Source: Bacteroidota bacterium
GTDB taxonomy: Bacteria; Bacteroidota; Bacteroidia; Bacteroidales; WCHB1-69
DNA length: 39,120 nt
NCBI GenBank assembly: GCA_023392945.1
Contig: JAEWNB010000060.1
Location: forward strand, 1 to 39,120
Reading direction: 5' to 3'
Shown here: positions 23,862 through 31,972 of the stretch, piece after piece
How positions within the stretch are numbered: the stretch's first letter is position 1
Layout of the letters: each line of letters opens with the position of its first letter
The notes under the pieces: model-generated
Seen by the model: the letters and a program-made list of their open reading frames with translations, nothing else
The model's database searches: none
Told to the model about the DNA's origin: nothing
Made by a program: the position numbers and the translations under genes

Positions 23862-25955
23862 ATGACCGAGGAGTTGCTGAAAGTTCGGAACATTGGAATT
23901 ATGGCTCATATTGATGCCGGAAAAACTACAACTACTGAAAGAATTCTTTTTTATACAGGAAAAAATTATAAAATAGGAGAAGTTGATGAAGGTACTGCAA
24001 CTATGGACTGGATGGTGCAGGAACAAGAAAGAGGTATTACGATTACCAGCGCTGCCACCACAGTAATGTGGAAATACCAGTCGGAAGATTATAAAATCAA
24101 TATTATCGATACTCCCGGTCATGTTGATTTTACAGTAGAGGTTGAACGTTCTTTGAGAATATTGGATGGAGCCGTAGCATTGTTCTGCGCTGTTGGTGGC
24201 GTGGAACCTCAATCGGAAACCGTTTGGAGACAGGCAAATAAGTACAACCTTTCCCGAATCTGTTTTATAAATAAAATGGATCGTTCTGGGGCTGATTTTT
24301 ATCGTGTTGTAAAACAGATTAAAGAGAAACTTAATGCTAATCCGATCCCCCTTCAGCTTCCAATTGGAGTTGAAGATTCTTTTGAGGGAGTGGTTGATCT
24401 GATTGAAAGAAAGGCATATAAGTGGGATGATGAGAACCAGGGAATGTCCTATTATGAAATACCTGTACCTGAAGAGATGAAAGAGGAGGTTGAATTATAC
24501 AGAACTGCTATGATTGAAAATCTGGCCGGATTTGATGATGCCCTCATGGAGAAATATTTTGAAGATCCGGAGTCAATTTCTGAAAATGATTTGATAGCGG
24601 CTATTCGTTGTGCAACCATTGGTCATAGAATCAACCCTGTTTTATGTGGTGCATCTGTTAGAAATAAAGGTGTTCAAAAGCTTATTGATGCAATTGTGAG
24701 GTATTTGCCCTCACCAATGGATATGCCACCAGTGAAAGGAATGAACCCCAAAACCGAAAAAATGGAAAGTAGGTACTCTGACAAAGACGAACCTTTTGCT
24801 GCCCTTGCTTTTAAAATTGCCACAGATCCTTATGTGGGAAGATTAACTTTTATAAAAGTCTATTCCGGTTCTTTAAACTCCGGAGAATCTGTTTATAATG
24901 TAACCTCGGGTAAAAAGGAGCGCGTTTCTAAAATACTGCAAATGCATTCTAATAAGCAAATTCAGTTGGATTCAATTACTGCCGGTAGTATTGTGGCTTT
25001 GGTTGGTATGAAAGATATTCATACCGGAGATAGTCTGACAGATGATAAGCATCCTATAATTTTGGAAAATATTGATTTTCCGGAACCGGTAATCACTATT
25101 TCTATTGAGCCTAAAACCAAGGACGATGAGGCCAAATTAATGGCTGCTTTAACAAAGCTTTCAGAAGAAGATCCTACTTTTATTGTTAAAATTGATGAAG
25201 AGTCTAATCAGACAGTTATCAGCGGAATGGGAGAACTTCATTTGGATATCCTTCTCGACCGTTTGAAAAGAGAATTTAATGTGGATTCAAATCACGGAAA
25301 ACCAAGAGTGGCTTACAAAGAAGCTATTATTGAAACGGTTAGACATAAAGAAACCTATAAACGACAGAATGGTGGAAAAGGTTCTTTTGCAGAAATTGAA
25401 TTTGAAATTAATCCCTTGCCGTTTGATCAAAAAGGGTTGCATTTAGAAAACCAAATTAAAGGTGGAATTATTCCTAAAGAATATGTAGCTGGAATTGAAA
25501 AAGGATTTAAAATTGCCATGTCTAACGGAAAATATGGATTCCCCTTAGAAGGTTTATCTGTCACTTTGCTTGATGGAGCTACTCATTCGGTTGACTCTGA
25601 CGCATTTGCTTTTGAAATTTGCGCAAAAATTGGATTCAGAGAATGTTGTAAGAAAGCGAAAACTGTCATTTTAGAGCCGATAATGAAAGTTGAAATTACT
25701 ACTCCGGACGATTATATAGGAAATGTTACCAGTGATTTAAACCGAAAGAGAGCGGTGTTGGATGAAATTGATGCCAAAATCGGATTTCAAATTATTAAGG
25801 CACAAGTTCCTTTGGCAGAGATGTTTGGATATGTGACAAATTTACGTTCAATTACATCGGGAAGAGCTACCTACTCAATGGAGTTTCTTAAATATGCAGT
25901 GGTTCCGGAAGATATTAGAGATTTTATATTAAATACAGGAAGATTTTTATTATAG
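23862..25955 (+). CDS. fusA: Elongation factor G
   Basis: Ribosomal translocase, 697 residues, full length. The GTPase motifs are complete: G1 AHIDAGKTT (15-23), switch I with RGITI (57-61), G3 DTPGH (83-87) and G4 NKMD (137-140). Domain II follows with FAALAFKIATDPYVGRLTF, and domains III-V are present, including GMGELHLDILLDRLKREF, the domain IV HSVDSDAFAFE loop and the C-terminal GRATYSMEFLKY. It sits between rpsG and rpsJ, as expected for the main EF-G. No tuf gene follows; EF-Tu must be elsewhere. It has an unusual strong Shine-Dalgarno sequence. Confidence 0.98.
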   Translation: MTEELLKVRNIGIMAHIDAGKTTTTERILFYTGKNYKIGEVDEGTATMDWMVQEQERGITITSAATTVMWKYQSEDYKINIIDTPGHVDFTVEVERSLRILDGAVALFCAVGGVEPQSETVWRQANKYNLSRICFINKMDRSGADFYRVVKQIKEKLNANPIPLQLPIGVEDSFEGVVDLIERKAYKWDDENQGMSYYEIPVPEEMKEEVELYRTAMIENLAGFDDALMEKYFEDPESISENDLIAAIRCATIGHRINPVLCGASVRNKGVQKLIDAIVRYLPSPMDMPPVKGMNPKTEKMESRYSDKDEPFAALAFKIATDPYVGRLTFIKVYSGSLNSGESVYNVTSGKKERVSKILQMHSNKQIQLDSITAGSIVALVGMKDIHTGDSLTDDKHPIILENIDFPEPVITISIEPKTKDDEAKLMAALTKLSEEDPTFIVKIDEESNQTVISGMGELHLDILLDRLKREFNVDSNHGKPRVAYKEAIIETVRHKETYKRQNGGKGSFAEIEFEINPLPFDQKGLHLENQIKGGIIPKEYVAGIEKGFKIAMSNGKYGFPLEGLSVTLLDGATHSVDSDAFAFEICAKIGFRECCKKAKTVILEPIMKVEITTPDDYIGNVTSDLNRKRAVLDEIDAKIGFQIIKAQVPLAEMFGYVTNLRSITSGRATYSMEFLKYAVVPEDIRDFILNTGRFLL

Positions 25956-25991
25956 ACATAAATTAAAAAAAATAACTAAAAACAAATAAAA

Positions 25992-26303
25992 GTGAATAAC
26001 AGTATCAGAATTAAATTAAAATCATTTGACCACACTTTGGTTGACAAATCAGCAGAAAAAATTGTGAAGGCAGTTAATTCCGTTAAAGATGATAAAGTCG
26101 TTTTAATCGGACCTATTCCATTGCCAACTCACAAAAAGATTTTTACTGTGAATCGTGCCACTTTTGTAAACAAAAAATCCAGAGAGCAATTTGAACTTTC
26201 TACCTATAAGAGATTATTGGATATTTACGGAACTACTCCCAAAACCATTGACGCTCTTATGAAACTTGAGTTGCCTAGTGGTGTCGATGTGGAAATAAAA
26301 TAA
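25992..26303 (+). CDS. rpsJ: 30S ribosomal protein uS10
   Basis: Small-subunit head protein, 103 residues, also the NusE partner in antitermination. Recognised by IRIKLKSFDHTLVDKSAEKIV, GPIPLPTHKKIFTVNR and LELPSGVDVEIK. It starts with GTG (an ATG start is more usual) 36 bases after fusA, with no Shine-Dalgarno. It normally opens the S10 cluster (rplC, rplD and so on), but here it is followed by a terminator and by mgsA on the other strand. Confidence 0.98.
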   Translation: MNNSIRIKLKSFDHTLVDKSAEKIVKAVNSVKDDKVVLIGPIPLPTHKKIFTVNRATFVNKKSREQFELSTYKRLLDIYGTTPKTIDALMKLELPSGVDVEIK

Positions 26304-26329
26304 ATTTCATATCGAATAAGAATTATTAT

Positions 26330-26357
26330 GCCGGCTTTTATGCCGGCTTTTTCCTTT
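26330..26357 (+). terminator. Rho-independent terminator after rpsJ
   Basis: GCCGGC (26330-26335), six-base loop TTTTAT, GCCGGC (26342-26347), then TTTTTCCTTTT. The stem is GC-only and lies 26 bases after the rpsJ stop. It marks the end of the str operon transcript. Confidence 0.85.
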
Positions 26358-26372
26358 TATAGTCTTTAATTG

Positions 26373-26400
26373 TTGTCTTTTTAGATGACAATTTTTTTTT
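26373..26400 (+). terminator. Possible second weak terminator
   Basis: TTGTC and GACAA form a 5-bp stem with a 9-base loop, followed by nine T. It may back up the main terminator at 26330. Confidence 0.35.
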
Positions 26401-26448
26401 GCCTTAAATAAAGATAATGATTTATTGTTTTATTTCTGTTCCTTGAGT

Positions 26449-26919
26449 TTATTTTAATTTTCTTGTTGTGTAATGACTGTAATTATATACTTTACTCTCA
26501 TAGTCAGTACTTTCAAATAGTGGTGAGGAAATCAGAAAATCGGCAGTAGATCTACAGCATGCAGTGGGAATGTTATATAAGACAGTAATTCTAAGCAGTG
26601 CTTTAACGTCAACATCGTGTGGTTGTTGAGTCATTGGATCCCAGAAAAAAAACATCATATCAATTCTCCCTTCCGCCACCATAGAACCAAGTTGTTGATC
26701 CCCACCTAAAGGACCTGACTTTAAGCGGGAGATGTTAAAATACTCAGTAGAATTTTTTGAAATACCCTTATTGATTTCCTCCTCAACAAGTTTACCTGTT
26801 GTACCGGTGCAGACCAGTTTGTGATTTTTAAGTTTCTCTTTGTTGAAAGCAACCCATTCAACCAAATCGTCCTTGCAATTGTCGTGGGCTACTAAAGCAA
26901 TAGTGTATGTTTTTTTCAT
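26449..26919 (-). CDS. mgsA: Methylglyoxal synthase
   Basis: Converts dihydroxyacetone phosphate to methylglyoxal and phosphate, a cytosolic overflow route that relieves sugar-phosphate stress. 156 residues, normal length. Motifs: LVAHDNCKDDLVEW near the start (His12), the phosphate-binding CTGTTGKL (37-44), catalytic SGPLGGDQQ with Asp74, WDP (93-95) and the HDVDVKALLR stretch with His101 and Asp104, which match the E. coli active-site Asp71, His98 and Asp101. It is monocistronic and convergent with the str operon, with its own TAATTTTG element upstream. Confidence 0.96.
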   Translation of the reverse strand: MKKTYTIALVAHDNCKDDLVEWVAFNKEKLKNHKLVCTGTTGKLVEEEINKGISKNSTEYFNISRLKSGPLGGDQQLGSMVAEGRIDMMFFFWDPMTQQPHDVDVKALLRITVLYNIPTACCRSTADFLISSPLFESTDYESKVYNYSHYTTRKLK

Positions 26920-26986
26920 GAGATAATATTTTTACTTTTTAATGAAACTAGCGTTTAATAGTTATTGATTATCATAATCAGGATGG

Positions 26987-26994
26987 CAAAATTA
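26987..26994 (-). promoter_or_regulatory. -7 promoter element TAATTTTG for mgsA
   Basis: A minus-strand match to TAnnTTTG, 67 bases before the mgsA ATG. The 207-base gap 26920-27126 holds this and the divergent yebC element and nothing else I can see. Confidence 0.5.
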
Positions 26995-27076
26995 TAAAAA
27001 TGTATCGTTTGACAATGCTGCCCATAAAAATTTATTCGGTAGTGCATTCAAAAAAGCAAGAAAAAGGAAATTTATT

Positions 27077-27084
27077 TATCTTTG
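27077..27084 (+). promoter_or_regulatory. -7 promoter element TATCTTTG for yebC
   Basis: TATCTTTG followed by CAACC, 42 bases before the yebC ATG. No clear -33 box. Confidence 0.6.
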
Positions 27085-27126
27085 CAACCTGAAAAAGTAG
27101 TAATTTAGATTTATAATTTTATAATT

Positions 27127-27843
27127 ATGGGAAGAGCATTTGAATATAGAAAAGCAAGGAAATTTAAGAGATGGGGAAATATGGCAAAAGTATTTACTCG
27201 CTTAGGAAAGGAAATTACAATGGCGGCTAAGGCAGGAGGAGGAGACCCTAACACCAATTCCAAACTAAGACTTTTGATTCAGAATGCTCGTTCTGAAAAT
27301 ATGCCCAAAGAAAATGTTGACAGAGCCATAAAGCGAGCTTTCGAAAAAGATACTTCAGATTATAAAGAAATGGTTTATGAAGCTTATGGACCACATGGTG
27401 TTGCGATTGTGATTGAAGCTGCTACAGACAATAACCAACGAACAGTTGCAAATGTGAGAAGTTATTTTAATAAACTGGGTGGTGCGCTTGGTACTTCCGG
27501 AATGCTGGATTTTATTTTCGACAGAAAATGTAATTTTCTAGTTGCCAAAAAAGAGGGGGTTAACATTGAAGATATGGAACTGGAACTTATTGACTTCGGA
27601 GCAGAAGAACTTTTTGAGGATGAAGATGGAATATCTATTTTTGCTGAATTTCAACATTTTGGACCAATTCAAAAATATTTGGAAGATAATGGCTATGAAA
27701 TTAAAACTTTTAAATTTGAAAGAATTCCAAATGATATGAAAAAACTGGATCCTCAACAAATGGAAGAAGTTGAAAAATTGCTCGAAAGAATCGAAGAAGA
27801 TGATGATGTTACTAATGTTTTTCACAATATGGAAGTAGAATAA
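27127..27843 (+). CDS. YebC/PmpR family protein
   Basis: A 238-residue protein of the YebC/TACO1 family, known as DNA-binding regulators in some bacteria and, more recently, as ribosome-associated factors easing translation of proline-rich stretches. Signature segments are GRAFEYRKARKFKRWGNMAK, FTRLGKEITMAAKAGGGDP, NARSENMPKENVDRAIKRA and YEAYGPHGVAIVIEAATDN. It opens a probable operon with the pRiA4b ORF-3-like gene, miaA and tcdA. The start is fixed by the conserved MGRAFEYRK. Which YebC subfamily role applies cannot be told from sequence. Confidence 0.95.
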   Translation: MGRAFEYRKARKFKRWGNMAKVFTRLGKEITMAAKAGGGDPNTNSKLRLLIQNARSENMPKENVDRAIKRAFEKDTSDYKEMVYEAYGPHGVAIVIEAATDNNQRTVANVRSYFNKLGGALGTSGMLDFIFDRKCNFLVAKKEGVNIEDMELELIDFGAEELFEDEDGISIFAEFQHFGPIQKYLEDNGYEIKTFKFERIPNDMKKLDPQQMEEVEKLLERIEEDDDVTNVFHNMEVE

Positions 27844-27867
27844 TTAAAACACCAATTTATAGAAGCT

Positions 27868-28464
27868 ATGTTTTATTATAAGTTTAGAGTTAATTTTGAT
27901 GAAGTTGAGGATTTTGTTCGGGATATAGAAATCCTTTCAAGCGATAATTTTGAGAATTTTCACAAAATTCTTTATACTTCGATTGGATTAAAGGGTAATG
28001 AATTAGCCTCATTTTCTCTATGCGATGTAAAATGGAACAAACAGAAAGAGATAACCTTAATTGACATGGGGGATGATTCTGTTGCTGCTTTGCCCGAATA
28101 TGATGAAAATGACGGTTTTACTACCAAATCAAATTTGCCCAAATTTGTTATGAAAGACTCTGTCCTTAAAGACTTTATTTCTGATCCTCATCAACATATT
28201 ATATATGAATATGATTTCCTTAATCCCAAAATTTTTTATATCGAATTATTGAAAATTTTACCGGTTAAAGAAGATGTTACGTACCCGAGATGTTCCTATT
28301 CTCTCAAAGAACTTCCCAAAGAAACCAATAATTTGCATATTCCTAATCCCGAAGATGACTATGTGGAAGAAGTTGAAGATTATGATGATGATTTTCAAGA
28401 GGGCTTGAACGAAGAAGATCAAATTGATCTTACCAATATTGAGGACTTTAGTCCCAATTTTTAA
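27868..28464 (+). CDS. Plasmid pRiA4b ORF-3/IS1096 TnpR-like domain protein
   Basis: A 198-residue protein that resembles the pRiA4b ORF-3 family (also labelled IS1096 passenger TnpR-like), seen in YKFRVNFDEVEDFVRDIEI at the start and IIYEYDFLNPKIFYIELLKI in the middle, followed by YPRCSYS. Despite that family label there is no resolvase catalytic motif and no mobile element around it. The last 45 residues are extremely acidic (EDDYVEEVEDYDDDFQEG). It lies 24 bases after yebC and 18 before miaA, so it is probably cotranscribed with translation-related genes. Function unknown; a housekeeping role is inferred from context. Confidence 0.7.
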   Translation: MFYYKFRVNFDEVEDFVRDIEILSSDNFENFHKILYTSIGLKGNELASFSLCDVKWNKQKEITLIDMGDDSVAALPEYDENDGFTTKSNLPKFVMKDSVLKDFISDPHQHIIYEYDFLNPKIFYIELLKILPVKEDVTYPRCSYSLKELPKETNNLHIPNPEDDYVEEVEDYDDDFQEGLNEEDQIDLTNIEDFSPNF

Positions 28465-28482
28465 AGACTAATGTAATTATGC

Positions 28483-29385
28483 ATGAGTCAAGATATTAGT
28501 ATATTTGATTTTCTTAAGAATTGTAGTAAACCAACTTTATTAGTTATCACAGGTCCGACAGCTGTCGGGAAGAGCGATTTTGCAATCCAAGTGGCTGATT
28601 ATTTGAATACTTCCATTATTTCTGCTGACTCAAGACAGTTTTACAATGAACTGAAAATTGGAACTGCAGCACCCTCTATGGAGGAATTAAACAAGGTTCC
28701 CCATTATTTTATTGGGCATCTGTCAATTTTGGATTATTATAGCGTTTCAAAGTTTGAACAAGATGTTCTGTCGCTCCTTCCGTCATTGTTTGAAAAGTCT
28801 CCTGTTGTTATTATGACTGGTGGCAGTGGACTTTATATTGATGCTGTTTGTAAAGGAATTGATGACCTTCCAGATTGCGACCTGGAGATTCGTTCAAGAG
28901 TTATTAATCAATACAAAGAAGGGGGAATAGAAGAACTTAGGAGACAAATTAAATTCCTTGACCCGGAATTTTATCAAACTACAGATATTGCAAATCATAA
29001 ACGACTTATGAGAGCAATTGAGGTTTCTCTGCAGACAGGAAAACCCTATTCAAGTTTTTTGAAAGCCGTTTCTAAAACACGTTTTTTTGATATTCATAAA
29101 TATTGTCTTGTTCGCAATCGCAATGATCTTTTTGAAAGAATAAATCATAGAGTTGATAAGATGATGGAGATGGGGCTCTTAAATGAAGTTAAATCTCTTT
29201 ACAAGTATAAGGAACATAATGCACTCAATACTGTGGGATACAAAGAGCTTTTTGATTATCTGGATGGAAAGTGCACTCTTGAGGAGGCAATTGCTGATAT
29301 CAAAACAGATACTAGAAGGTATGCCAAACGCCAAATGACTTGGTTTAAACGGGATGGTCAATATGAAGATGTTATTTTATCCTGA
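28483..29385 (+). CDS. miaA: tRNA dimethylallyltransferase
   Basis: Transfers the dimethylallyl group to A37 of tRNAs reading UNN codons, the first step of ms2i6A formation. 300 residues, normal. The P-loop is GPTAVGKS (24-31), followed by the ADSRQFY motif (48-54), then GTAAPSMEE, TGGSGLYIDAVCKGIDDLP and the C-terminal TRRYAKRQMTWF. It is 18 bases after the pRiA4b-like gene and 20 before tcdA, another gene for modification at tRNA position 37. Confidence 0.97.
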   Translation: MSQDISIFDFLKNCSKPTLLVITGPTAVGKSDFAIQVADYLNTSIISADSRQFYNELKIGTAAPSMEELNKVPHYFIGHLSILDYYSVSKFEQDVLSLLPSLFEKSPVVIMTGGSGLYIDAVCKGIDDLPDCDLEIRSRVINQYKEGGIEELRRQIKFLDPEFYQTTDIANHKRLMRAIEVSLQTGKPYSSFLKAVSKTRFFDIHKYCLVRNRNDLFERINHRVDKMMEMGLLNEVKSLYKYKEHNALNTVGYKELFDYLDGKCTLEEAIADIKTDTRRYAKRQMTWFKRDGQYEDVILS

Positions 29386-29405
29386 TTTATTTTGATTCAA
29401 TAGGA

Positions 29406-30122
29406 ATGGAATGGCTTAGTAGAACAGAACTCTTACTGGGTAAAGAAAAGTTGGCTTTGTTGAAAACAAAGCATGTTCTGGTAGTGGGACTTGGTGGAGT
29501 GGGGGCATATTGTGCCGAGATGCTTTGCAGAGCAGGAGTGGGTGAAATGACGATTGTGGATGCTGATACTGTTGAAATTACTAATTGCAACAGGCAGTTG
29601 TTAGCTTTGCATTGCAATCTGGGAAGAGCAAAAAGTGAAGTGATGGCTGAAAGACTTTTGCAAATTAATCCGGACCTGATATTGCATGTTTATCAGTTGT
29701 ATTTAAGGGATGAAGAAACAGTCAGAATTCTGAATCTTGCTTCATACGACTATGTTGTGGATGCTATCGATTCACTCTCTCCCAAAGTATATCTGATTTA
29801 CTATGCTTTGCAGAGAAATCTTAAAGTGGTTTCAGCCATGGGGGCAGGGGGCAAAATGAATCCATCTTTAATTAAAGTGTGTGACATTAAAAAGACTTAT
29901 CAGTGCAAATTAGCTCATTCCCTGAGAAAACGCTTGCACCGTCTGGGAATTGACAGTGGATTTAAAGCAGTATTTTCTCCCGAAGAAGTACCTCCATCTG
30001 CCATCATCCTTGATGCAAATCCTGATATTAACAAGCTGTCGGTGGTAGGAACTATTTCCTACATGCCTGCTATGTTTGGATGCCATGCAGCAGCTGTTGT
30101 AATTACTGATCTGATTGAATAA
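29406..30122 (+). CDS. tcdA: tRNA threonylcarbamoyladenosine dehydratase (ThiF/E1 family)
   Basis: An ATP-dependent enzyme that cyclises t6A37 of tRNA to ct6A. 238 residues. It has the ThiF/E1-like Rossmann motif VVGLGGVGAYCAEML (27-40), the DADTVEITNCNRQL segment (52-65) and the VDAIDSLSPKVYLI stretch. The later AMGAGGKMNPS and PSAIILDANP segments match TcdA/YgdL rather than MoeB or ThiF: there is no rhodanese domain and no paired CxxC zinc motifs. It closes the yebC-miaA group and converges on rpoN with only nine bases between stops and no terminator. Confidence 0.9.
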   Translation: MEWLSRTELLLGKEKLALLKTKHVLVVGLGGVGAYCAEMLCRAGVGEMTIVDADTVEITNCNRQLLALHCNLGRAKSEVMAERLLQINPDLILHVYQLYLRDEETVRILNLASYDYVVDAIDSLSPKVYLIYYALQRNLKVVSAMGAGGKMNPSLIKVCDIKKTYQCKLAHSLRKRLHRLGIDSGFKAVFSPEEVPPSAIILDANPDINKLSVVGTISYMPAMFGCHAAAVVITDLIE

Positions 30123-30131
30123 CAAAAATCT

Positions 30132-31637
30132 TTACAGCTCTTTTCGTAAGCGGGCAACGGCAATGCCAATTTGTTCGCGGTATTTGGCAACTGTTCTTCT
30201 CGCAATCATGTACCCTTTTTCTTTTAGTTTTTCACACAACTGTTCGTCAGTTAAAGGTTTCGATTTGTCCTCTTTTTCGATGAGATCACTTAATATTTTT
30301 TTCACCTCTTTTGAAGATATATCCTCATCTCCAATGGATTCGGAGAATAGATGTTTCAAAGAAATTGTTCCAAAGAATGTCTGTACATATTTGCTGTTGG
30401 AAACACGGGAAATAGTCGATATGTCAAGATTGACAACGGAGGCTATATCTTTTAGTATCATAGGCTTGAGATCTTCATCATTCCCGGAAAGAAAATATTT
30501 CTTTTGTTTTTGCATGATAACATACATCGTTTGGTATAAAGTGATCTCTCTTTGATTCAAGGTATTGATAAAATTTCTTGCATTATCGACATTTTCTTTG
30601 ATGAATTTTTCGGCATCTATTCTTTTTCTATCATTTTTTTCTTTATTAAAAAAATGATATTGTTGCTCAAATTCTTTACTGATTTTTAATTTGGGAATAA
30701 ATGAATTGTTGAGTGATAAATTTAACTTATCTCCTTCGACAGTGATGTAAAAATCGGGATTAATAAAAGCAGAAGCCAATTCTTCCTGAGATTGAATATT
30801 GGCTGGTCGGGGATCTAATTTCTGAATTTCACCAATAGCAGCTCTCAGGTCATTCTCATTAATTGAAAGCTGCCTGGATATTTTTTCATAATGTTTTTTT
30901 GAAAAATCCGCAAAATATTCTGATACAATGCTCATCGCAAGAGTTATTGCTGGAGTTTCTTCTTTTCTCCTAAGCTGAATAAGAAGGCATTCCTGCAGAG
31001 TTCGTGCCCCAATTCCCGGTGGATCTAGTTCTTGTATGACATCTTTTATTATCTGTTCAATTTCTTCAACTGAAATGTTTAGGTTGTATATAAAAAGAAG
31101 GTCGTTTGCTATTGCCTTGTTCTCACGTTCCAAATAGCCCGAGTCATCCAAATTGCCGACAATATATTCTGCAATGTTTTTATCACGTTCATTAAGTAAC
31201 AAAACTCCTATTTGTGATATGAGATTCTCTTGTAATGAATAGTCGTTTATTGCAATGCGTTCAGGAATTTTGTCATCTTTTGACTGGTTGATTGTTGAAA
31301 GTTGATAATCCAGATCACGATCATCAAAATCCTCTTCTCCCAAATGAAAATAATTTTCTATTTCATCTTCACCGATAGGATTCTCAGCATTGAGCTCTTC
31401 TATCTCATCATCCTTGACTTTAGGGTTGTAATCATTATCTAAATCATTATAATCATATTCATTTTCAATTGATTCAGATTCAATTTCAAGAGCAGGATTC
31501 TCATCAATTGCTTTTCTGATCTCTTCTTCTAACCTTATTGTCGGCATCTCTACCATTCGCATAAATTGGATGGTCTGAAGCGAGGTTTTTTGTTTCAGCA
31601 GTTGTTTTTGTTCAAGAGAGTGTTTCTGATTTGACAT
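30132..31637 (-). CDS. rpoN: RNA polymerase sigma-54 factor
   Basis: Alternative sigma factor needing AAA+ activators. 501 residues from the chosen start. Region I is Gln/Leu-rich (LEQKQLLKQKTSLQTIQFM). An acidic region II follows (about 45-110). The core-binding domain and the helix-turn-helix come next, and the RpoN box ARRTVAKYR is at 479-487 near the C-terminus, intact apart from the common Thr/Val variation. The frame extends to 31658, but that start lies inside the TATATTTG promoter element at 31656-31663, so the ATG at 31637 is preferred. No enhancer-binding activator is in the window. Confidence 0.96.
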   Translation of the reverse strand: MSNQKHSLEQKQLLKQKTSLQTIQFMRMVEMPTIRLEEEIRKAIDENPALEIESESIENEYDYNDLDNDYNPKVKDDEIEELNAENPIGEDEIENYFHLGEEDFDDRDLDYQLSTINQSKDDKIPERIAINDYSLQENLISQIGVLLLNERDKNIAEYIVGNLDDSGYLERENKAIANDLLFIYNLNISVEEIEQIIKDVIQELDPPGIGARTLQECLLIQLRRKEETPAITLAMSIVSEYFADFSKKHYEKISRQLSINENDLRAAIGEIQKLDPRPANIQSQEELASAFINPDFYITVEGDKLNLSLNNSFIPKLKISKEFEQQYHFFNKEKNDRKRIDAEKFIKENVDNARNFINTLNQREITLYQTMYVIMQKQKKYFLSGNDEDLKPMILKDIASVVNLDISTISRVSNSKYVQTFFGTISLKHLFSESIGDEDISSKEVKKILSDLIEKEDKSKPLTDEQLCEKLKEKGYMIARRTVAKYREQIGIAVARLRKEL

Positions 31638-31655
31638 ATAAATAGTATTGAACTG

Positions 31656-31663
31656 CAAATATA
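31656..31663 (-). promoter_or_regulatory. -7 promoter element TATATTTG for rpoN
   Basis: Minus-strand TATATTTG followed by CA, 18 bases before the rpoN ATG at 31637. Confidence 0.65.
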
Positions 31664-31972
31664 CATCAATTTCGCGCTATAAATGATTCTTTAAATCATG
31701 GTTTATGTTAACTTTTTTATTATTTTTTTGGTCGCTTTGTGTCACTGCTGCCCTTGTCTTTTAAATCGTCTGATTAGGTGTTGTTTAGATAATCTGTTAA
31801 GAAAAAGCTTAGCAGTTTTATAAATTCTTCTCGGCATTTCTGGGTGAATATGGATAATGAAATTGAAAAGTTATATTATAGGTGGTAAGTGCTAACATTT
31901 TTATTATATTTGCCTCCACTTTTATATAAAACCAAAATAATTAATCTATTGAAAATTAATATATTATATTTT
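31664..31972. other. Divergent intergenic region rpoN / C25 peptidase
   Basis: A gap of roughly 310 bases holding the two divergent -7 elements at its ends (31656-31663 minus, 31905-31912 plus). About 240 bases lie between them where I find no ORF, RNA gene, terminator or clear repeat. Confidence 0.5.
31905..31912 (+). promoter_or_regulatory. -7 promoter element TATATTTG for the C25 peptidase
   Basis: TATATTTG 60 bases before ATG 31973. It lies downstream of the most upstream possible ATG (31889), which rules that start out if this promoter is used. Confidence 0.6.

Noticed and set aside
27868..28464. Active mobile element based on the TnpR-like family name
   Set aside because: No resolvase catalytic residues, inverted repeats or transposase are around it, and spacing to its neighbours is operon-like.
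31664..31904. Small RNA or riboswitch in the rpoN/C25 gap
   Set aside because: I could not find a convincing stem or terminator in this stretch.
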